The notes under the pieces are model-generated. The model was not told where the DNA came from and searched no databases. It worked only from the letters and a program-made list of their open reading frames with translations. The translations under genes and the position numbers were made by a program. Positions 26,127-34,202 of a DNA stretch of 64,000 bases are shown in pieces. Origin of the DNA: an uncultured Desulfovibrio sp. (GTDB lineage Bacteria; Desulfobacterota; Desulfovibrionia; Desulfovibrionales; Desulfovibrionaceae); the NCBI GenBank assembly GCA_913060505.1, contig CAJXRQ010000008.1:1-64000 (forward strand), written 5' to 3'. Position 1 is the stretch's first letter. Every line of letters begins with the position of its first letter.

Positions 26127-27383
26127 GTGCGCAGGTCGTATTTGGTATTGTTCGTGCTGGCGTTGGTTCTTGTTGCGGAAAATGCCCGGGCTACGGATCT
26201 GGGTTCCCATTATCGCAACCTGTATACCTCGGTGGTTACACTGGTGACCGAGGGGCGCACCATTGACAGGAAACGAACCGGTTTTACTGCTGCCGAGGGC
26301 CTTGGCTCCGGTGTGTTGATTGATGGTGACGGTTTGATCCTCACGGCCAGTCATGTGGTGCAGGTGGCGGATGTCGTCGGTGTTGTGTTTGCCGGAGGAG
26401 AGAGTGTTCCGGCAACAGTGGTTTCCACCATGCCCCAGGCTGACCTGGCCCTCGTTCGGGCCGATTCCGTACCTTCCGGCATCAAGTCCGTGCAGCTGGC
26501 GGATTCATCCAGTGTGGAAGCTGGAAATGAAATTTTTGTCATTGGCGCTCCATACGGTCTTCATTCCACCATTACATCAGGTATCGTCAGTGCCCGATAT
26601 GCTCCGGGCGCAAATCCTCGTTTCTGGCTGGCGGAGATGATCCAGATCGATGCTGCCGTGAACCGGGGCAGCTCCGGAGGGCCGGTGTTTGACGCAAAAG
26701 GCCGGTGCATCGGTATTGTCAGTCATCTCAAAACCACGACTGGCGGTTTTGAAGGACACGCCTTTGCGGTGACCACGAATACGGCCAAGAAACGCCTGCT
26801 CGGCAAACCGGGAATTTGGAGCGGCATGAGTGGAAAAATGTTGACCGAGGATTTGGCGTGGGCCTTCAATTTGCCTGAGGCTCAGGGTGGTTTTCTCGTG
26901 GAGCGGATTGCTTCCGGTTCTCTTGGTTCCTCTCTGGGGTTGATAGCCGGGACCATTCCAGCCCGGATTCGGGGCAGGGATTATTTGCTGGGGGGCGATG
27001 TCATCCTGCGGATCAACGGTATTCCTGTCTGGGCGCTCAAGGATCGTTATGACGAGTTGTTGCAGTCGTTGAAGGCGAACGCTGACGTGACAGTAGCGGT
27101 CATGCGCGGCGGTATGGTCATGGATTTGGTGGGGCCGTTGCAGTTATCGTCCTGTTTACATGTTTTCATCATCCACGCTGACTACACCACGGGTGATAAT
27201 GCCTACGGTGAGCGCGAACATGACGTAACCGGTCATGCACTCCAGTGTGGTCAGCAGTTTGGCTCCGGCCGAGAGCGGGGTGATGTCCCCGAATCCCAGC
27301 GTGGTCATGGTAATGACGGTAAAATACAGCGCGTCCACAAGTACCCCGGATTTCTGGGCAAAAGGGAATTGGATTGCCGATAG
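26127..27383 (+). CDS. Trypsin-like serine protease with PDZ domain (HtrA-like), with antisense-overlapping tail
   Basis: 418 residues as an open frame from GTG 26127 (AAGGGAGGG upstream). A signal peptide leads into a trypsin-fold domain with catalytic triad His76 (LTASHVVQ), Asp106 (ADLALV) and Ser183 (RGSSGGPVF), followed by a PDZ domain around residues 230-330 (LLGGDVILRINGIPVW). It should act in the periplasm as a quality-control or signalling protease. The family-like sequence ends near residue 338. The remaining 80 residues are low in hydrophobicity, look unlike any protease, and from residue 344 are read from DNA antisense to the 3' end of the channel gene. A lost stop codon near 27141 would explain this. 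Confidence 0.85.
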   Translation: MRRSYLVLFVLALVLVAENARATDLGSHYRNLYTSVVTLVTEGRTIDRKRTGFTAAEGLGSGVLIDGDGLILTASHVVQVADVVGVVFAGGESVPATVVSTMPQADLALVRADSVPSGIKSVQLADSSSVEAGNEIFVIGAPYGLHSTITSGIVSARYAPGANPRFWLAEMIQIDAAVNRGSSGGPVFDAKGRCIGIVSHLKTTTGGFEGHAFAVTTNTAKKRLLGKPGIWSGMSGKMLTEDLAWAFNLPEAQGGFLVERIASGSLGSSLGLIAGTIPARIRGRDYLLGGDVILRINGIPVWALKDRYDELLQSLKANADVTVAVMRGGMVMDLVGPLQLSSCLHVFIIHADYTTGDNAYGEREHDVTGHALQCGQQFGSGRERGDVPESQRGHGNDGKIQRVHKYPGFLGKRELDCR

Positions 27384-27932
27384 CAATCCTGCCCGGTGGG
27401 CCACCTCCAGCGTGGCGTTGAAGAGCGTGAAGCAAACGATGATATTGATGTATATTTCCACGAGCCGCAGAATTTCCGGCCATACGCAATAGTGCCCGGG
27501 TTTGAGCATGGTGATGACATTGCGCCCGAATTTCTTGAGGTGGGTTATGGTCAGCAGCAGAAGCACCAGCGTGGAAAGTCCCAGTCCCCAGTCGCTCAGG
27601 GCCAGAAAAATGGTGGCCCCGCCGCACACGAGGCCTGTGATTGCACTGATTCCCACATGCCGCAGCCTGTCTTGTCGTGACCTCGTTCCAAGCAGTCTGC
27701 CCATGATTCTGGCATGCAGCACTTCATGGTAAAAGGCGTTGATGAACGCTGTTCCGATGCCGCAAAACGCCGCAGCCAGCAGAATCATGTGCAGCTTGCC
27801 ACTCGTATGGATGATTTGGAGGTCTTCCCCGCAATTGAGTGAAAAAGCAGCCAGTAACAGGTAGCCGCAAAAAAAGGACGGCACGATGTGTCTGAGGACT
27901 ATCTCGGCGTTTCGTGTGCGGTTATGGTCCAT
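27156..27932 (-). CDS. Two-pore-helix type potassium channel family protein (Ion_trans_2)
   Basis: 258-residue integral membrane protein with about five to six hydrophobic segments. Near the C-terminus is a pore loop and selectivity filter, YFTVITMTTLGFGDITPLS, followed by a final transmembrane helix (MTGYVMFALTVGIITRGVV), as in bacterial two-TM potassium channels. Here extra N-terminal hydrophobic segments precede the pore module, and no regulatory RCK domain follows. ATG 27932 has GGAG 8 bases upstream. Its last 228 bases overlap, on the opposite strand, the open frame of the protease gene. Confidence 0.85.
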   Translation of the reverse strand: MDHNRTRNAEIVLRHIVPSFFCGYLLLAAFSLNCGEDLQIIHTSGKLHMILLAAAFCGIGTAFINAFYHEVLHARIMGRLLGTRSRQDRLRHVGISAITGLVCGGATIFLALSDWGLGLSTLVLLLLTITHLKKFGRNVITMLKPGHYCVWPEILRLVEIYINIIVCFTLFNATLEVAHRAGLLSAIQFPFAQKSGVLVDALYFTVITMTTLGFGDITPLSAGAKLLTTLECMTGYVMFALTVGIITRGVVSVDDENM

Positions 27933-28158
27933 GTCGGTCTCCGTATCAGTCTATCTGTTTTTTAGCTCTTCGGAAGCAGGGCGAAACAGCATGGGAAAGT
28001 ATGAATGAGACCCCGGCTTTGGGCAAGGAGAATAGGTGTATGGCCCCGTCAGTCAAAGCTTGACTAAACCTTGACAATGTCATAACTCACGTACTCTTTG
28101 CCCGCGCTGGACGGTGCTTTTGCGCGTGGAAAATGAAGAGAATTCCGGGAGATGTGCA

Positions 28159-29703
28159 TTGTTTGACAGCCTGCAAGACAGATTAGGTGACGCGTTCAAG
28201 AAGTTTCGGGGACAGTCCAGCCTTGATGAAAACAATATCAAGGAAGGTCTGCGCGAGGTGCGTCTTGCCTTGCTTGAAGCGGATGTGAACTTCAAGGTGG
28301 TCAAGGATTTCGTGGAATCAATCCGCGAACGGGCCTTGGGGGAAGATGTTACCAAGGGGCTTGATCCTGGCCAACAGGTTGTCAAAATCGTTCATGAAGG
28401 ATTGATCGAGCTGCTCGGTGGTGAACAAACCGGGCTGGATCTCAAGCCTTCGCCGCTCAAGGTCATGATGGTCGGCTTGCAGGGCTCGGGTAAGACCACG
28501 TCTTCGGGCAAAATTTCGCTTTTCCTGCGCAAGAACGAGAACCGCAAGCCCTACCTTGTCCCGGCTGACGTGTACCGCCCGGCAGCTATCGAACAGTTGC
28601 AGACTCTGGGTCGTCAACTGGACGTGCCGGTATACCCGTCGTCTCCGGACATGGACCCGGTGGAAATATGCAGGGACGCGCTGGTCAAGGCGGAAGAAGC
28701 CGGGTGCGACCTGATCATGTTCGATACCGCTGGCCGGCTGCATATTGACGAGCCGCTCATGGAAGAGCTGGGCAACATCAAGCAGAGCTGCCGCCCGGAC
28801 GAAATACTTTTTGTGGCCGATGCCATGACCGGTCAGGACGCCGTGACCGTGGCCGGGACATTTGACCAGCGTCTGGACATCACCGGTGTCGTGCTGACCA
28901 AGATGGACGGTGATGCCCGCGGCGGTGCGGCCCTGTCCATCAAGTCCGTGACCGGCAAGTCCGTCAAGTTCGTGGGTGTGGGCGAAAAGCTCTCGGACCT
29001 CGAACTGTTCCATCCGGACCGCATTGCTTCGCGGATTCTGGGTATGGGCGATATGCTTACCCTCATCGAAAAGGCCCAGACCACCATTGATGAGGACGAG
29101 GCCAAAGGGCTGGCCGAGAAAATGGCCAAAGCCCAGTTCGACCTTGAGGACTTCCGCTCCCAGATGCGGAAGATGAAGAAGCTCGGTTCGCTGGAAGGAC
29201 TTTTGAAGTTGATTCCCGGCATGGGGGGAATCATGAAGCAGTTGGGCGATGCCCAGTTGCCCGAGGATGAGATGAAACGCACCGAAGCGATCATCAATTC
29301 CATGACCATGAAAGAACGTCGCAACCCGAAATTGATCAATGCCAGCCGAAAGGAACGCATTGCCAAGGGATCGGGGAACGATGTGGCTGCCGTCAACGCC
29401 TTGCTCAAGAATTTCAAGCAGATGAGCAAGATGATGTCCAAGATGATGGGCGGCGGCAAAGGCAAGAAAGGAAAATTTCCCAAGTTCCCCAAAGGAATGC
29501 CTGCGCTCGGTGAGGGCGGCATGCCTGATATGGGGGCTGGAATGCCGGGTATGCCCGGTATGCCCGGTATGCCGGGGATGCCAGGAATGCCGGGCATGGA
29601 AGGAATGGAAGATGCCGGCCAGCGCCGGACCATTTCCAAGAAAACGCTGAAAGAGCGCAAGAAAAAGAAGCTTAAGAAAAAGCTGCGCAAGAAAAAGCGT
29701 TAA
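28159..29703 (+). CDS. ffh: Signal recognition particle protein Ffh
   Basis: 514-residue SRP54-type GTPase that binds signal sequences on the ribosome and targets them to FtsY. The NG domain has GLQGSGKTT, DTAGRLHID and TKMDGDARGG, and the methionine-rich M domain contains the RNA-binding SRKERIAKGSG loop. I propose TTG 28159: it gives the canonical MFDSLQDRLGDAFKK start and GGGAG lies 7 bases upstream, whereas the in-frame ATG-type start at 28114 adds 15 unrelated residues. Unusual is the C-terminal tail with about six consecutive MPG triplets followed by a very basic Lys/Arg end. First gene of a translation operon. Confidence 0.96.
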   Translation: MFDSLQDRLGDAFKKFRGQSSLDENNIKEGLREVRLALLEADVNFKVVKDFVESIRERALGEDVTKGLDPGQQVVKIVHEGLIELLGGEQTGLDLKPSPLKVMMVGLQGSGKTTSSGKISLFLRKNENRKPYLVPADVYRPAAIEQLQTLGRQLDVPVYPSSPDMDPVEICRDALVKAEEAGCDLIMFDTAGRLHIDEPLMEELGNIKQSCRPDEILFVADAMTGQDAVTVAGTFDQRLDITGVVLTKMDGDARGGAALSIKSVTGKSVKFVGVGEKLSDLELFHPDRIASRILGMGDMLTLIEKAQTTIDEDEAKGLAEKMAKAQFDLEDFRSQMRKMKKLGSLEGLLKLIPGMGGIMKQLGDAQLPEDEMKRTEAIINSMTMKERRNPKLINASRKERIAKGSGNDVAAVNALLKNFKQMSKMMSKMMGGGKGKKGKFPKFPKGMPALGEGGMPDMGAGMPGMPGMPGMPGMPGMPGMEGMEDAGQRRTISKKTLKERKKKKLKKKLRKKKR

Positions 29704-29802
29704 TGTTCAGGTGGAAAGCGAAGTGCTTTTATAAACTTTCATGCGACCTTGCATTTATTGGGTCGAAAACTTATCAAATGATTATATGGGGGTAATGAAA
29801 CC

Positions 29803-30042
29803 ATGGCAATGAAGATCCGACTGACCCGTATGGGCTCCAAGAAGCGTCCCTTCTACCGCATCGTGGCCATTGATGGCGCCAAGCGTCGTGACGGCCGTCC
29901 AAGCGAATTTTTGGGACACTTCAATCCCATGACGGAACCCGTCGAACTGAAAATCGACAAGGAAAAGGTCGAGAAATGGCTTGCTTTGGGCGCAAAGCCG
30001 TCCAATACCGTTCGTTCTCTGTTGAAGCAGGCTGGACTGTAG
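29803..30042 (+). CDS. rpsP: Small ribosomal subunit protein bS16
   Basis: 79-residue S16 protein of the 30S subunit, needed for subunit assembly. The sequence [21 protein letters not shown] and the FLGHFNP segment are diagnostic, and the length is normal. GGGGGT precedes ATG 29803. It sits in the widespread ffh-rpsP-khpA-rimM-trmD-rplS order. Confidence 0.98.
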   Translation: MAMKIRLTRMGSKKRPFYRIVAIDGAKRRDGRPSEFLGHFNPMTEPVELKIDKEKVEKWLALGAKPSNTVRSLLKQAGL

Positions 30043-30131
30043 AGCCCGATATTCGTCCGGTGTGCTTGGCGTAACGCTCACTGAATTCCATGGCATGAAC
30101 GAAACTCATGCCGTACGCGGAGGTAGTCCGA

Positions 30132-30365
30132 ATGCTGAAAGAAATGATTGAGTACATTGCCAAGTCCCTTGTGGACAACCCGGATGAGGTTCAAGTGTCC
30201 GAAGTCGAGGGTGAACAGACATCGGTCATCGAGCTGAAGGTCGCCAAAGAAGACCTTGGCAAAGTGATCGGAAAGCAGGGGCGGACCGCCCGGGCCATGC
30301 GCACTCTTTTGGGGGCTGCGTCCACCAAGGCCAGAAAACGTTCGGTCCTGGAGATTCTCGAGTAA
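30132..30365 (+). CDS. khpA: KH-domain RNA-binding protein KhpA
   Basis: 77-residue single KH domain protein. The GXXG RNA-binding loop and its helix are clear ([19 protein letters not shown]). Proteins of this family bind RNA, often with KhpB/Jag, and affect cell division and envelope genes. ATG 30132 follows GGAGGT; the upstream in-frame ATG at 30108 would place that site inside the gene. Its place between rpsP and rimM is the usual one. Confidence 0.95.
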   Translation: MLKEMIEYIAKSLVDNPDEVQVSEVEGEQTSVIELKVAKEDLGKVIGKQGRTARAMRTLLGAASTKARKRSVLEILE

Positions 30366-30376
30366 GATCCACGATC

Positions 30377-31027
30377 ATGACCGCTCACTACGGCAAGGAT
30401 TTTGTCGTTGTCGGCAAGGTGGTCAAGCCGCATGGTATCCGGGGGGAGTTCTGCATCAAGAGCTTTGCGGACTCCCCTTTACTCTTTGACGAGGTTCCCC
30501 AGTTGTTCCTCGACAGGGGGAGAGGGCGGCCGAAACCTTTGTCGATGAAGACTTGGCGCATGCATAAAGGCATGGTGCTGATGACTGCTGCCGGAGTTTC
30601 CGACCGTAATATGGCCGAGGAACTTCGGGGTTTGAACGTACTGGTGCGCACTGCGGACTTGCCGGAGATCGAAGACGACGACTTCTACCTCTATGAGCTG
30701 GAAGGCTTTGCCGTGGGGCTTGAGGATGGCGAGGACATCGGCACGTTGTCCGGGTTTATCGAAACTCCCACGCAGGATGTCTGGGTTATCACCGCACCCG
30801 ACGGGCGCGAAATTCTCTTGCCCGGTGTTCCCGAATTCATCGTTCAGGTGGATGCGGATGCGCAGCGTATTGTCGTGGACCCGCCCGAAGGGTTGCTTGA
30901 GCTTTATGAAAAGCCACAGGCGCAGGGGCACAATGGTCCCGGCAGGAAGATGAAGACGAAGTCGTCTGCCAAACGGGGCAGTTCCCGCTCCAAACGGCCC
31001 TCCAAAGCTTCCGGAGCCAAATCCTGA
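30377..31027 (+). CDS. rimM: Ribosome maturation factor RimM
   Basis: 216-residue 16S rRNA processing factor that helps assemble the 30S head, acting with S19. The N-terminal RimM domain (VVVGKVVKPHGIRGEFCIKSF) and the PRC-barrel domain (LYELEGFAVGLEDGEDIG; DVWVITAPDGREILLPGVPEFI) are complete. Beyond the usual length it has a Lys/Ser/Arg-rich tail of about 35 residues, probably an rRNA-contacting extension. It begins 12 bases after khpA. Confidence 0.96.
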   Translation: MTAHYGKDFVVVGKVVKPHGIRGEFCIKSFADSPLLFDEVPQLFLDRGRGRPKPLSMKTWRMHKGMVLMTAAGVSDRNMAEELRGLNVLVRTADLPEIEDDDFYLYELEGFAVGLEDGEDIGTLSGFIETPTQDVWVITAPDGREILLPGVPEFIVQVDADAQRIVVDPPEGLLELYEKPQAQGHNGPGRKMKTKSSAKRGSSRSKRPSKASGAKS

Positions 31028-31055
31028 TCCGCAAATTGCGGATTTCCGAGTCGTC

Positions 31056-32351
31056 ATGCAATTCAATCTGGTCAGCCTGTTCCCTGAATTTTTCGAGTCT
31101 CCGCTTGGAGCCGGACTCATGGCCCGTGCCGTGGATTCGGGGTTGGTGGCTTTCAATCATGTGAATCCGCGGAACTTCACCACGGACAGACATCATACTG
31201 TGGATGACCGACCCTATGGTGGCGGTCCGGGCATGGTCATGATGCTTGATCCGCTCGTGCAGGCTCTGGAATCCATCAGGCAGCGCGGGCGCATCATCAT
31301 GCTTTCCCCTCGGGGCAGGGTGTATGATCAGAGCATGGCCCGGGAGCTTGCACAGGAATCAGACGTCACGTTCATTTGCGGCCGGTATGAAGGCATTGAC
31401 GAACGCCTGCTTGACCTCTACCCGGTTGAGTTGGTCAGCATGGGGGATTACGTGCTCAACGGTGGCGAAGCCGCTGCCGTGTGCATGGTGGAATCCGTGG
31501 CCCGGCTCGTGCCCGGGTTTATGGGGCATGAGGACTCCGGCGAGGAAGAAAGCCATTCTGCCGGGCTTCTGGAATATCCTCATTATACACGTCCGGAAAC
31601 ATATGAAGGTTTGTCCGTTCCCGATGTTCTTCAGTGCGGCGATCACGGTCGCATTGCTGATTGGCGACGGGAGCAGGCGCTTGCCCAGACCCTGCACCGC
31701 AGGCCTGAGCTGCTGGACGGAACATGTCTGTCGCAAGAAGACATTGATGTTCTGTGCGGATTGGATCGGACTACTTTGGGGCGCAATCTCTATATCGCTC
31801 TGACCCATTATCCGGTGCTGAACAAGTTCGGGGAAAAGGTGGCCGTTTCCCTGACCAATCTCGACGTACACGATATTTCCCGCGTGTCCCGCTCCTACAA
31901 TGCCGGAGGGTTCTATGCGGTAACGCCCATCGAGGACCAGAAGGCCCTGGCCAACAGCCTCCTGAGCCACTGGATCGGCGGCCCCGGCGCCCGTGCCAAC
32001 CCGGATCGGGCCGAGGCGCTTTCGCTTGTTCGGGTCGTTGACGATATTGCTTCCGCAGTCCTTGACATCGAACGCAGAACAGGGCAAAGTCCCGTGCTCG
32101 CGGCAACGTCTGCGAAGCTGGACCGACGCAAGAAGGCACCAGCACCGCTTCGGTATCAGGATGTGCGTAAATGGTTGAAAGAAAAGCCTGTTTTGCTCAT
32201 ATTCGGAACGGGGCACGGTTTGTCGGAAGAGGTCGTCGATCAGAGTGACGGCGTGCTTCGGCCCATTCGTTATCTGGATGAATATAACCATCTGTCCGTG
32301 CGCAGCGCGGTAACCATCACGGTGGATCGACTGCTGGCGGACGTGTTTTAG
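31056..32351 (+). CDS. trmD: tRNA (guanine-37-N1)-methyltransferase TrmD fused to a second SPOUT-type RNA methyltransferase domain
   Basis: 431 residues, against about 240 for ordinary TrmD. Residues 1-245 are a full TrmD (NLVSLFPEFFESPL; GGGPGMVMMLDPLVQAL; the knotted SAM site SMGDYVLNGGEAAAVCMVESVARLVPG), which methylates G37 in tRNAs reading CNN codons. From about residue 248 a second domain begins (YIALTHYPVLNKFGEKVAVSLTNLDVHDISRVSRSYN) with features of the SAM-dependent RNA methyltransferase family seen elsewhere as a stand-alone protein (Methyltrn_RNA_4), including VLLIFGTGHGLSEEV and the C-terminal LSVRSAVTITVDRLL. The target of the second domain is unknown. ATG 31056 is 28 bases after rimM. 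Confidence 0.95.
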   Translation: MQFNLVSLFPEFFESPLGAGLMARAVDSGLVAFNHVNPRNFTTDRHHTVDDRPYGGGPGMVMMLDPLVQALESIRQRGRIIMLSPRGRVYDQSMARELAQESDVTFICGRYEGIDERLLDLYPVELVSMGDYVLNGGEAAAVCMVESVARLVPGFMGHEDSGEEESHSAGLLEYPHYTRPETYEGLSVPDVLQCGDHGRIADWRREQALAQTLHRRPELLDGTCLSQEDIDVLCGLDRTTLGRNLYIALTHYPVLNKFGEKVAVSLTNLDVHDISRVSRSYNAGGFYAVTPIEDQKALANSLLSHWIGGPGARANPDRAEALSLVRVVDDIASAVLDIERRTGQSPVLAATSAKLDRRKKAPAPLRYQDVRKWLKEKPVLLIFGTGHGLSEEVVDQSDGVLRPIRYLDEYNHLSVRSAVTITVDRLLADVF

Positions 32352-32378
32352 AATAGATTTTCGAGAAAGGAGTTTCCC

Positions 32379-32729
32379 ATGGACATCATGAAAAAAATCG
32401 AATCCGAACACCTTCGTTTGGACCTCCCCGATTTCAAGGCCGGTGACACGGTCAAGGTGCACTACCGCATCATCGAAGGTGAAAAGGAACGCATTCAGGT
32501 TTTTCAGGGTGCTGTTCTGCGCGTACGTCGCGGTACGACCGATGCCACCTTCACTGTTCGCAAGATTTCCGACGGTGTGGGCGTTGAACGCGTGTTCCCG
32601 GCTCACTCTCCGTACATTGACCGCGTTGAAGTGGTCTCCGAGGGCAAGGTTCGCCGCAGCCGCATCTACTACCTGCGCAACCTGCGTGGTAAGGCTGCCC
32701 GCATCAAGTCCAAGCAGATCTGGGAATAG
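32379..32729 (+). CDS. rplS: Large ribosomal subunit protein bL19
   Basis: 116-residue L19 protein located at the 30S-50S interface. The family pattern [29 protein letters not shown] and [34 protein letters not shown] is complete and length is normal. AAAGGAG sits before ATG 32379. A strong terminator follows, making it the last gene of the ffh operon, with rnhB perhaps partly separate. Confidence 0.98.
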   Translation: MDIMKKIESEHLRLDLPDFKAGDTVKVHYRIIEGEKERIQVFQGAVLRVRRGTTDATFTVRKISDGVGVERVFPAHSPYIDRVEVVSEGKVRRSRIYYLRNLRGKAARIKSKQIWE

Positions 32730-32777
32730 CCCGCATCTGTCCGGTTCGTTCACGAACCGTGTTCTGTTGAAAACGAG

Positions 32778-32826
32778 CTCCCCGCCGTACCGGAATCCCG
32801 GTATGGCGGCGGAGTTGTTTTTGTTT
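32778..32826 (+). terminator. Terminator after rplS
   Basis: CCGCCGTACCGG (12 bp, one G-U pair) pairs with CCGGTATGGCGG around a short loop, extended by CTC/GAG at the base, and is followed by TTGTTTTTG. It lies about 50 bases after the rplS stop. Confidence 0.85.
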
Positions 32827-32851
32827 CCTTTTGTCTGCACGGAGTCGGCAC

Positions 32852-33529
32852 ATGAGCCATCATATGGATTTAATAGCGCTGACCGGTGATCCTGCCATTG
32901 GGCCTGAGCAGGTGGCCGGGGTGGATGAAGCCGGACGCGGCTGTCTTGCCGGTCCTGTCGTGGCCGGAGCCGTTATTCTGCCTGCCAAATGGGACCTGCC
33001 CGGTCTCAACGATTCCAAGAAGCTGACACCTGCCATTCGTGAAGTCCTTTACGAGGGGATTCGTGCCCAGGCCATTACATGGGCCGTGGGTTTGGCCTGG
33101 CCTCCTGAGGTAGACAAAATCAACATCCTTCAAGCCACGTTTCTGGCCATGTCCAGAGCCGTGAAGCATCTTCGCCAGTGCCCTGCGCGTCTGTTGGTGG
33201 ATGGCAACAAAACCATTCCCGAGCATGCCATACGCCATGTGGGTGGCCAGAGTATTGCCCAGCGTGCCATTGTCGGGGGCGACGGTCTGGTTCCGGCTAT
33301 TTCCGCGGCGTCCATAATGGCCAAGACGTTTCGGGATCGACTCATGACGCGGTTGGATAAGCATTATCCCGGCTATGGTTTCAATGAACACATGGGCTAT
33401 GGTACCAAAGCCCATTATGCCGCGTTGGCCGAGCTTGGCCCTAGTCGCATGCATCGACTGACATTTCGTGGCGTGGGCAGGGAAGAAAATAAGCCGCAAA
33501 AAACGCAAGGCTTGTTGCCCGGCTTGTAA
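32852..33529 (+). CDS. rnhB: Ribonuclease HII
   Basis: 225-residue RNase HII that removes ribonucleotides from DNA and RNA primers. Catalytic acidic residues lie in [21 protein letters not shown] and in LLVDGN, with the conserved [14 protein letters not shown] and the C-terminal [18 protein letters not shown] segment. ATG 32852 is chosen with GGAG 7 bases upstream; an in-frame ATG 21 bases earlier lacks a site. It continues the translation gene block in the same direction. Confidence 0.96.
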   Translation: MSHHMDLIALTGDPAIGPEQVAGVDEAGRGCLAGPVVAGAVILPAKWDLPGLNDSKKLTPAIREVLYEGIRAQAITWAVGLAWPPEVDKINILQATFLAMSRAVKHLRQCPARLLVDGNKTIPEHAIRHVGGQSIAQRAIVGGDGLVPAISAASIMAKTFRDRLMTRLDKHYPGYGFNEHMGYGTKAHYAALAELGPSRMHRLTFRGVGREENKPQKTQGLLPGL

Positions 33530-33556
33530 AATTTTGATTTGGCTGGAGATATTTGG

Positions 33557-33616
33557 CACCACACGGCACAAGGCCCCGGACAGTAATTACTGTCCGGGGC
33601 CTTGTGCCGTGTGGTG
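33557..33616. repeat. Perfect 60-base palindrome between convergent genes
   Basis: Bases 33557-33586 are the exact reverse complement of 33587-33616 (30-bp arms, no spacer; centre CAGTAATTACTG). It lies between the rnhB stop and the stop of the minus-strand gene at 33626. It probably acts as a bidirectional terminator, but neither side has a T-tract, and symmetry this long without a loop is unusual for one. Confidence 0.9.
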
Positions 33617-33625
33617 GGTGTTTAC

Positions 33626-34141
33626 TTATTTCCAGCCGTTTTTGTAGCAGAAGATATGGCGGTTGGGGATGACCTTCACGGCATGAAAGGCTGCATGGCG
33701 TGCTTCGCTGGCAGTGGCGCCGGAAGCCTCGAAAATTTGTTCCTTGTAGGAAAGAACGCCCACGTACGGTACCGTTTTGGATTTTGAGCGGCGGACTTTG
33801 CAGACCATGGAATCCGGAGAAATGGCATGGTAACGGGCCTTGTAGGTGCCGTCCGGCATTTTGGTGACCACCATACGGGAGCGTGAAAAGCGGTGATTTC
33901 TATTGAGCGATGAGATCTTGACGCGAGCAAAGGATTTGAAGGCTTTATGTTGCCTTGCCAAATCCTCGTCCAGATAAACGGGGAGATTTTGGGAAGCTAC
34001 CGGAAGAGTTTTGTCAGATGGTTTGGCAATGGCGACGCTGACGGTTTTTGCCTCTTTCTTCGTGGCGTCCTGCGCCAAAGCGGGAACACTCAGGGCCAAT
34101 ATGGTCGCAAGCGCAAGCGCTATGGGGAATCCGTTTTTCAT
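33626..34141 (-). CDS. Exported basic protein of unknown function
   Basis: 171-residue protein with a clear signal peptide (MKNGFPIALALATILALSVPALAQ) and a lysine/arginine-rich mature part. I do not recognise the family. The mature region carries VYLDEDLARQHKAFKSFARVKI, a basic stretch (CKVRRSKSKTVPYVGVLSYKEQIFE) and two cysteines (positions in MVCKV and IFCYK) that could form a disulfide in the periplasm. GAGG precedes ATG 34141. It lies downstream of the VWA-OmpA gene in the same direction but is separated by a strong terminator. Confidence 0.75.
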   Translation of the reverse strand: MKNGFPIALALATILALSVPALAQDATKKEAKTVSVAIAKPSDKTLPVASQNLPVYLDEDLARQHKAFKSFARVKISSLNRNHRFSRSRMVVTKMPDGTYKARYHAISPDSMVCKVRRSKSKTVPYVGVLSYKEQIFEASGATASEARHAAFHAVKVIPNRHIFCYKNGWK

Positions 34142-34153
34142 GACAGCCTCGGT

Positions 34154-34193
34154 AAAAAAGTGCGGGTCGGCCGGGGCCCCGGCCGACCCGCAC
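34154..34193 (-). terminator. Perfect palindromic terminator after the VWA-OmpA gene
   Basis: A 34-base perfect palindrome (34160-34193, 17-bp arms, centre GGGGCCCC) followed on the minus strand by TTTTTT. The direction of the T-run assigns it to the leftward VWA-OmpA transcript. Confidence 0.92.
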
Positions 34194-34202
34194 AGCATAC
34201 GG

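Noticed and set aside
29560-29610. Short tandem repeat mistaken for a CRISPR-like array
   Set aside because: Nine-base in-frame MPG codons within ffh with no spacers.
31359-32840. Minus-strand frame of 493 codons antisense to trmD and rplS
   Set aside because: Shadow of conserved genes; no family resemblance or ribosome binding site.
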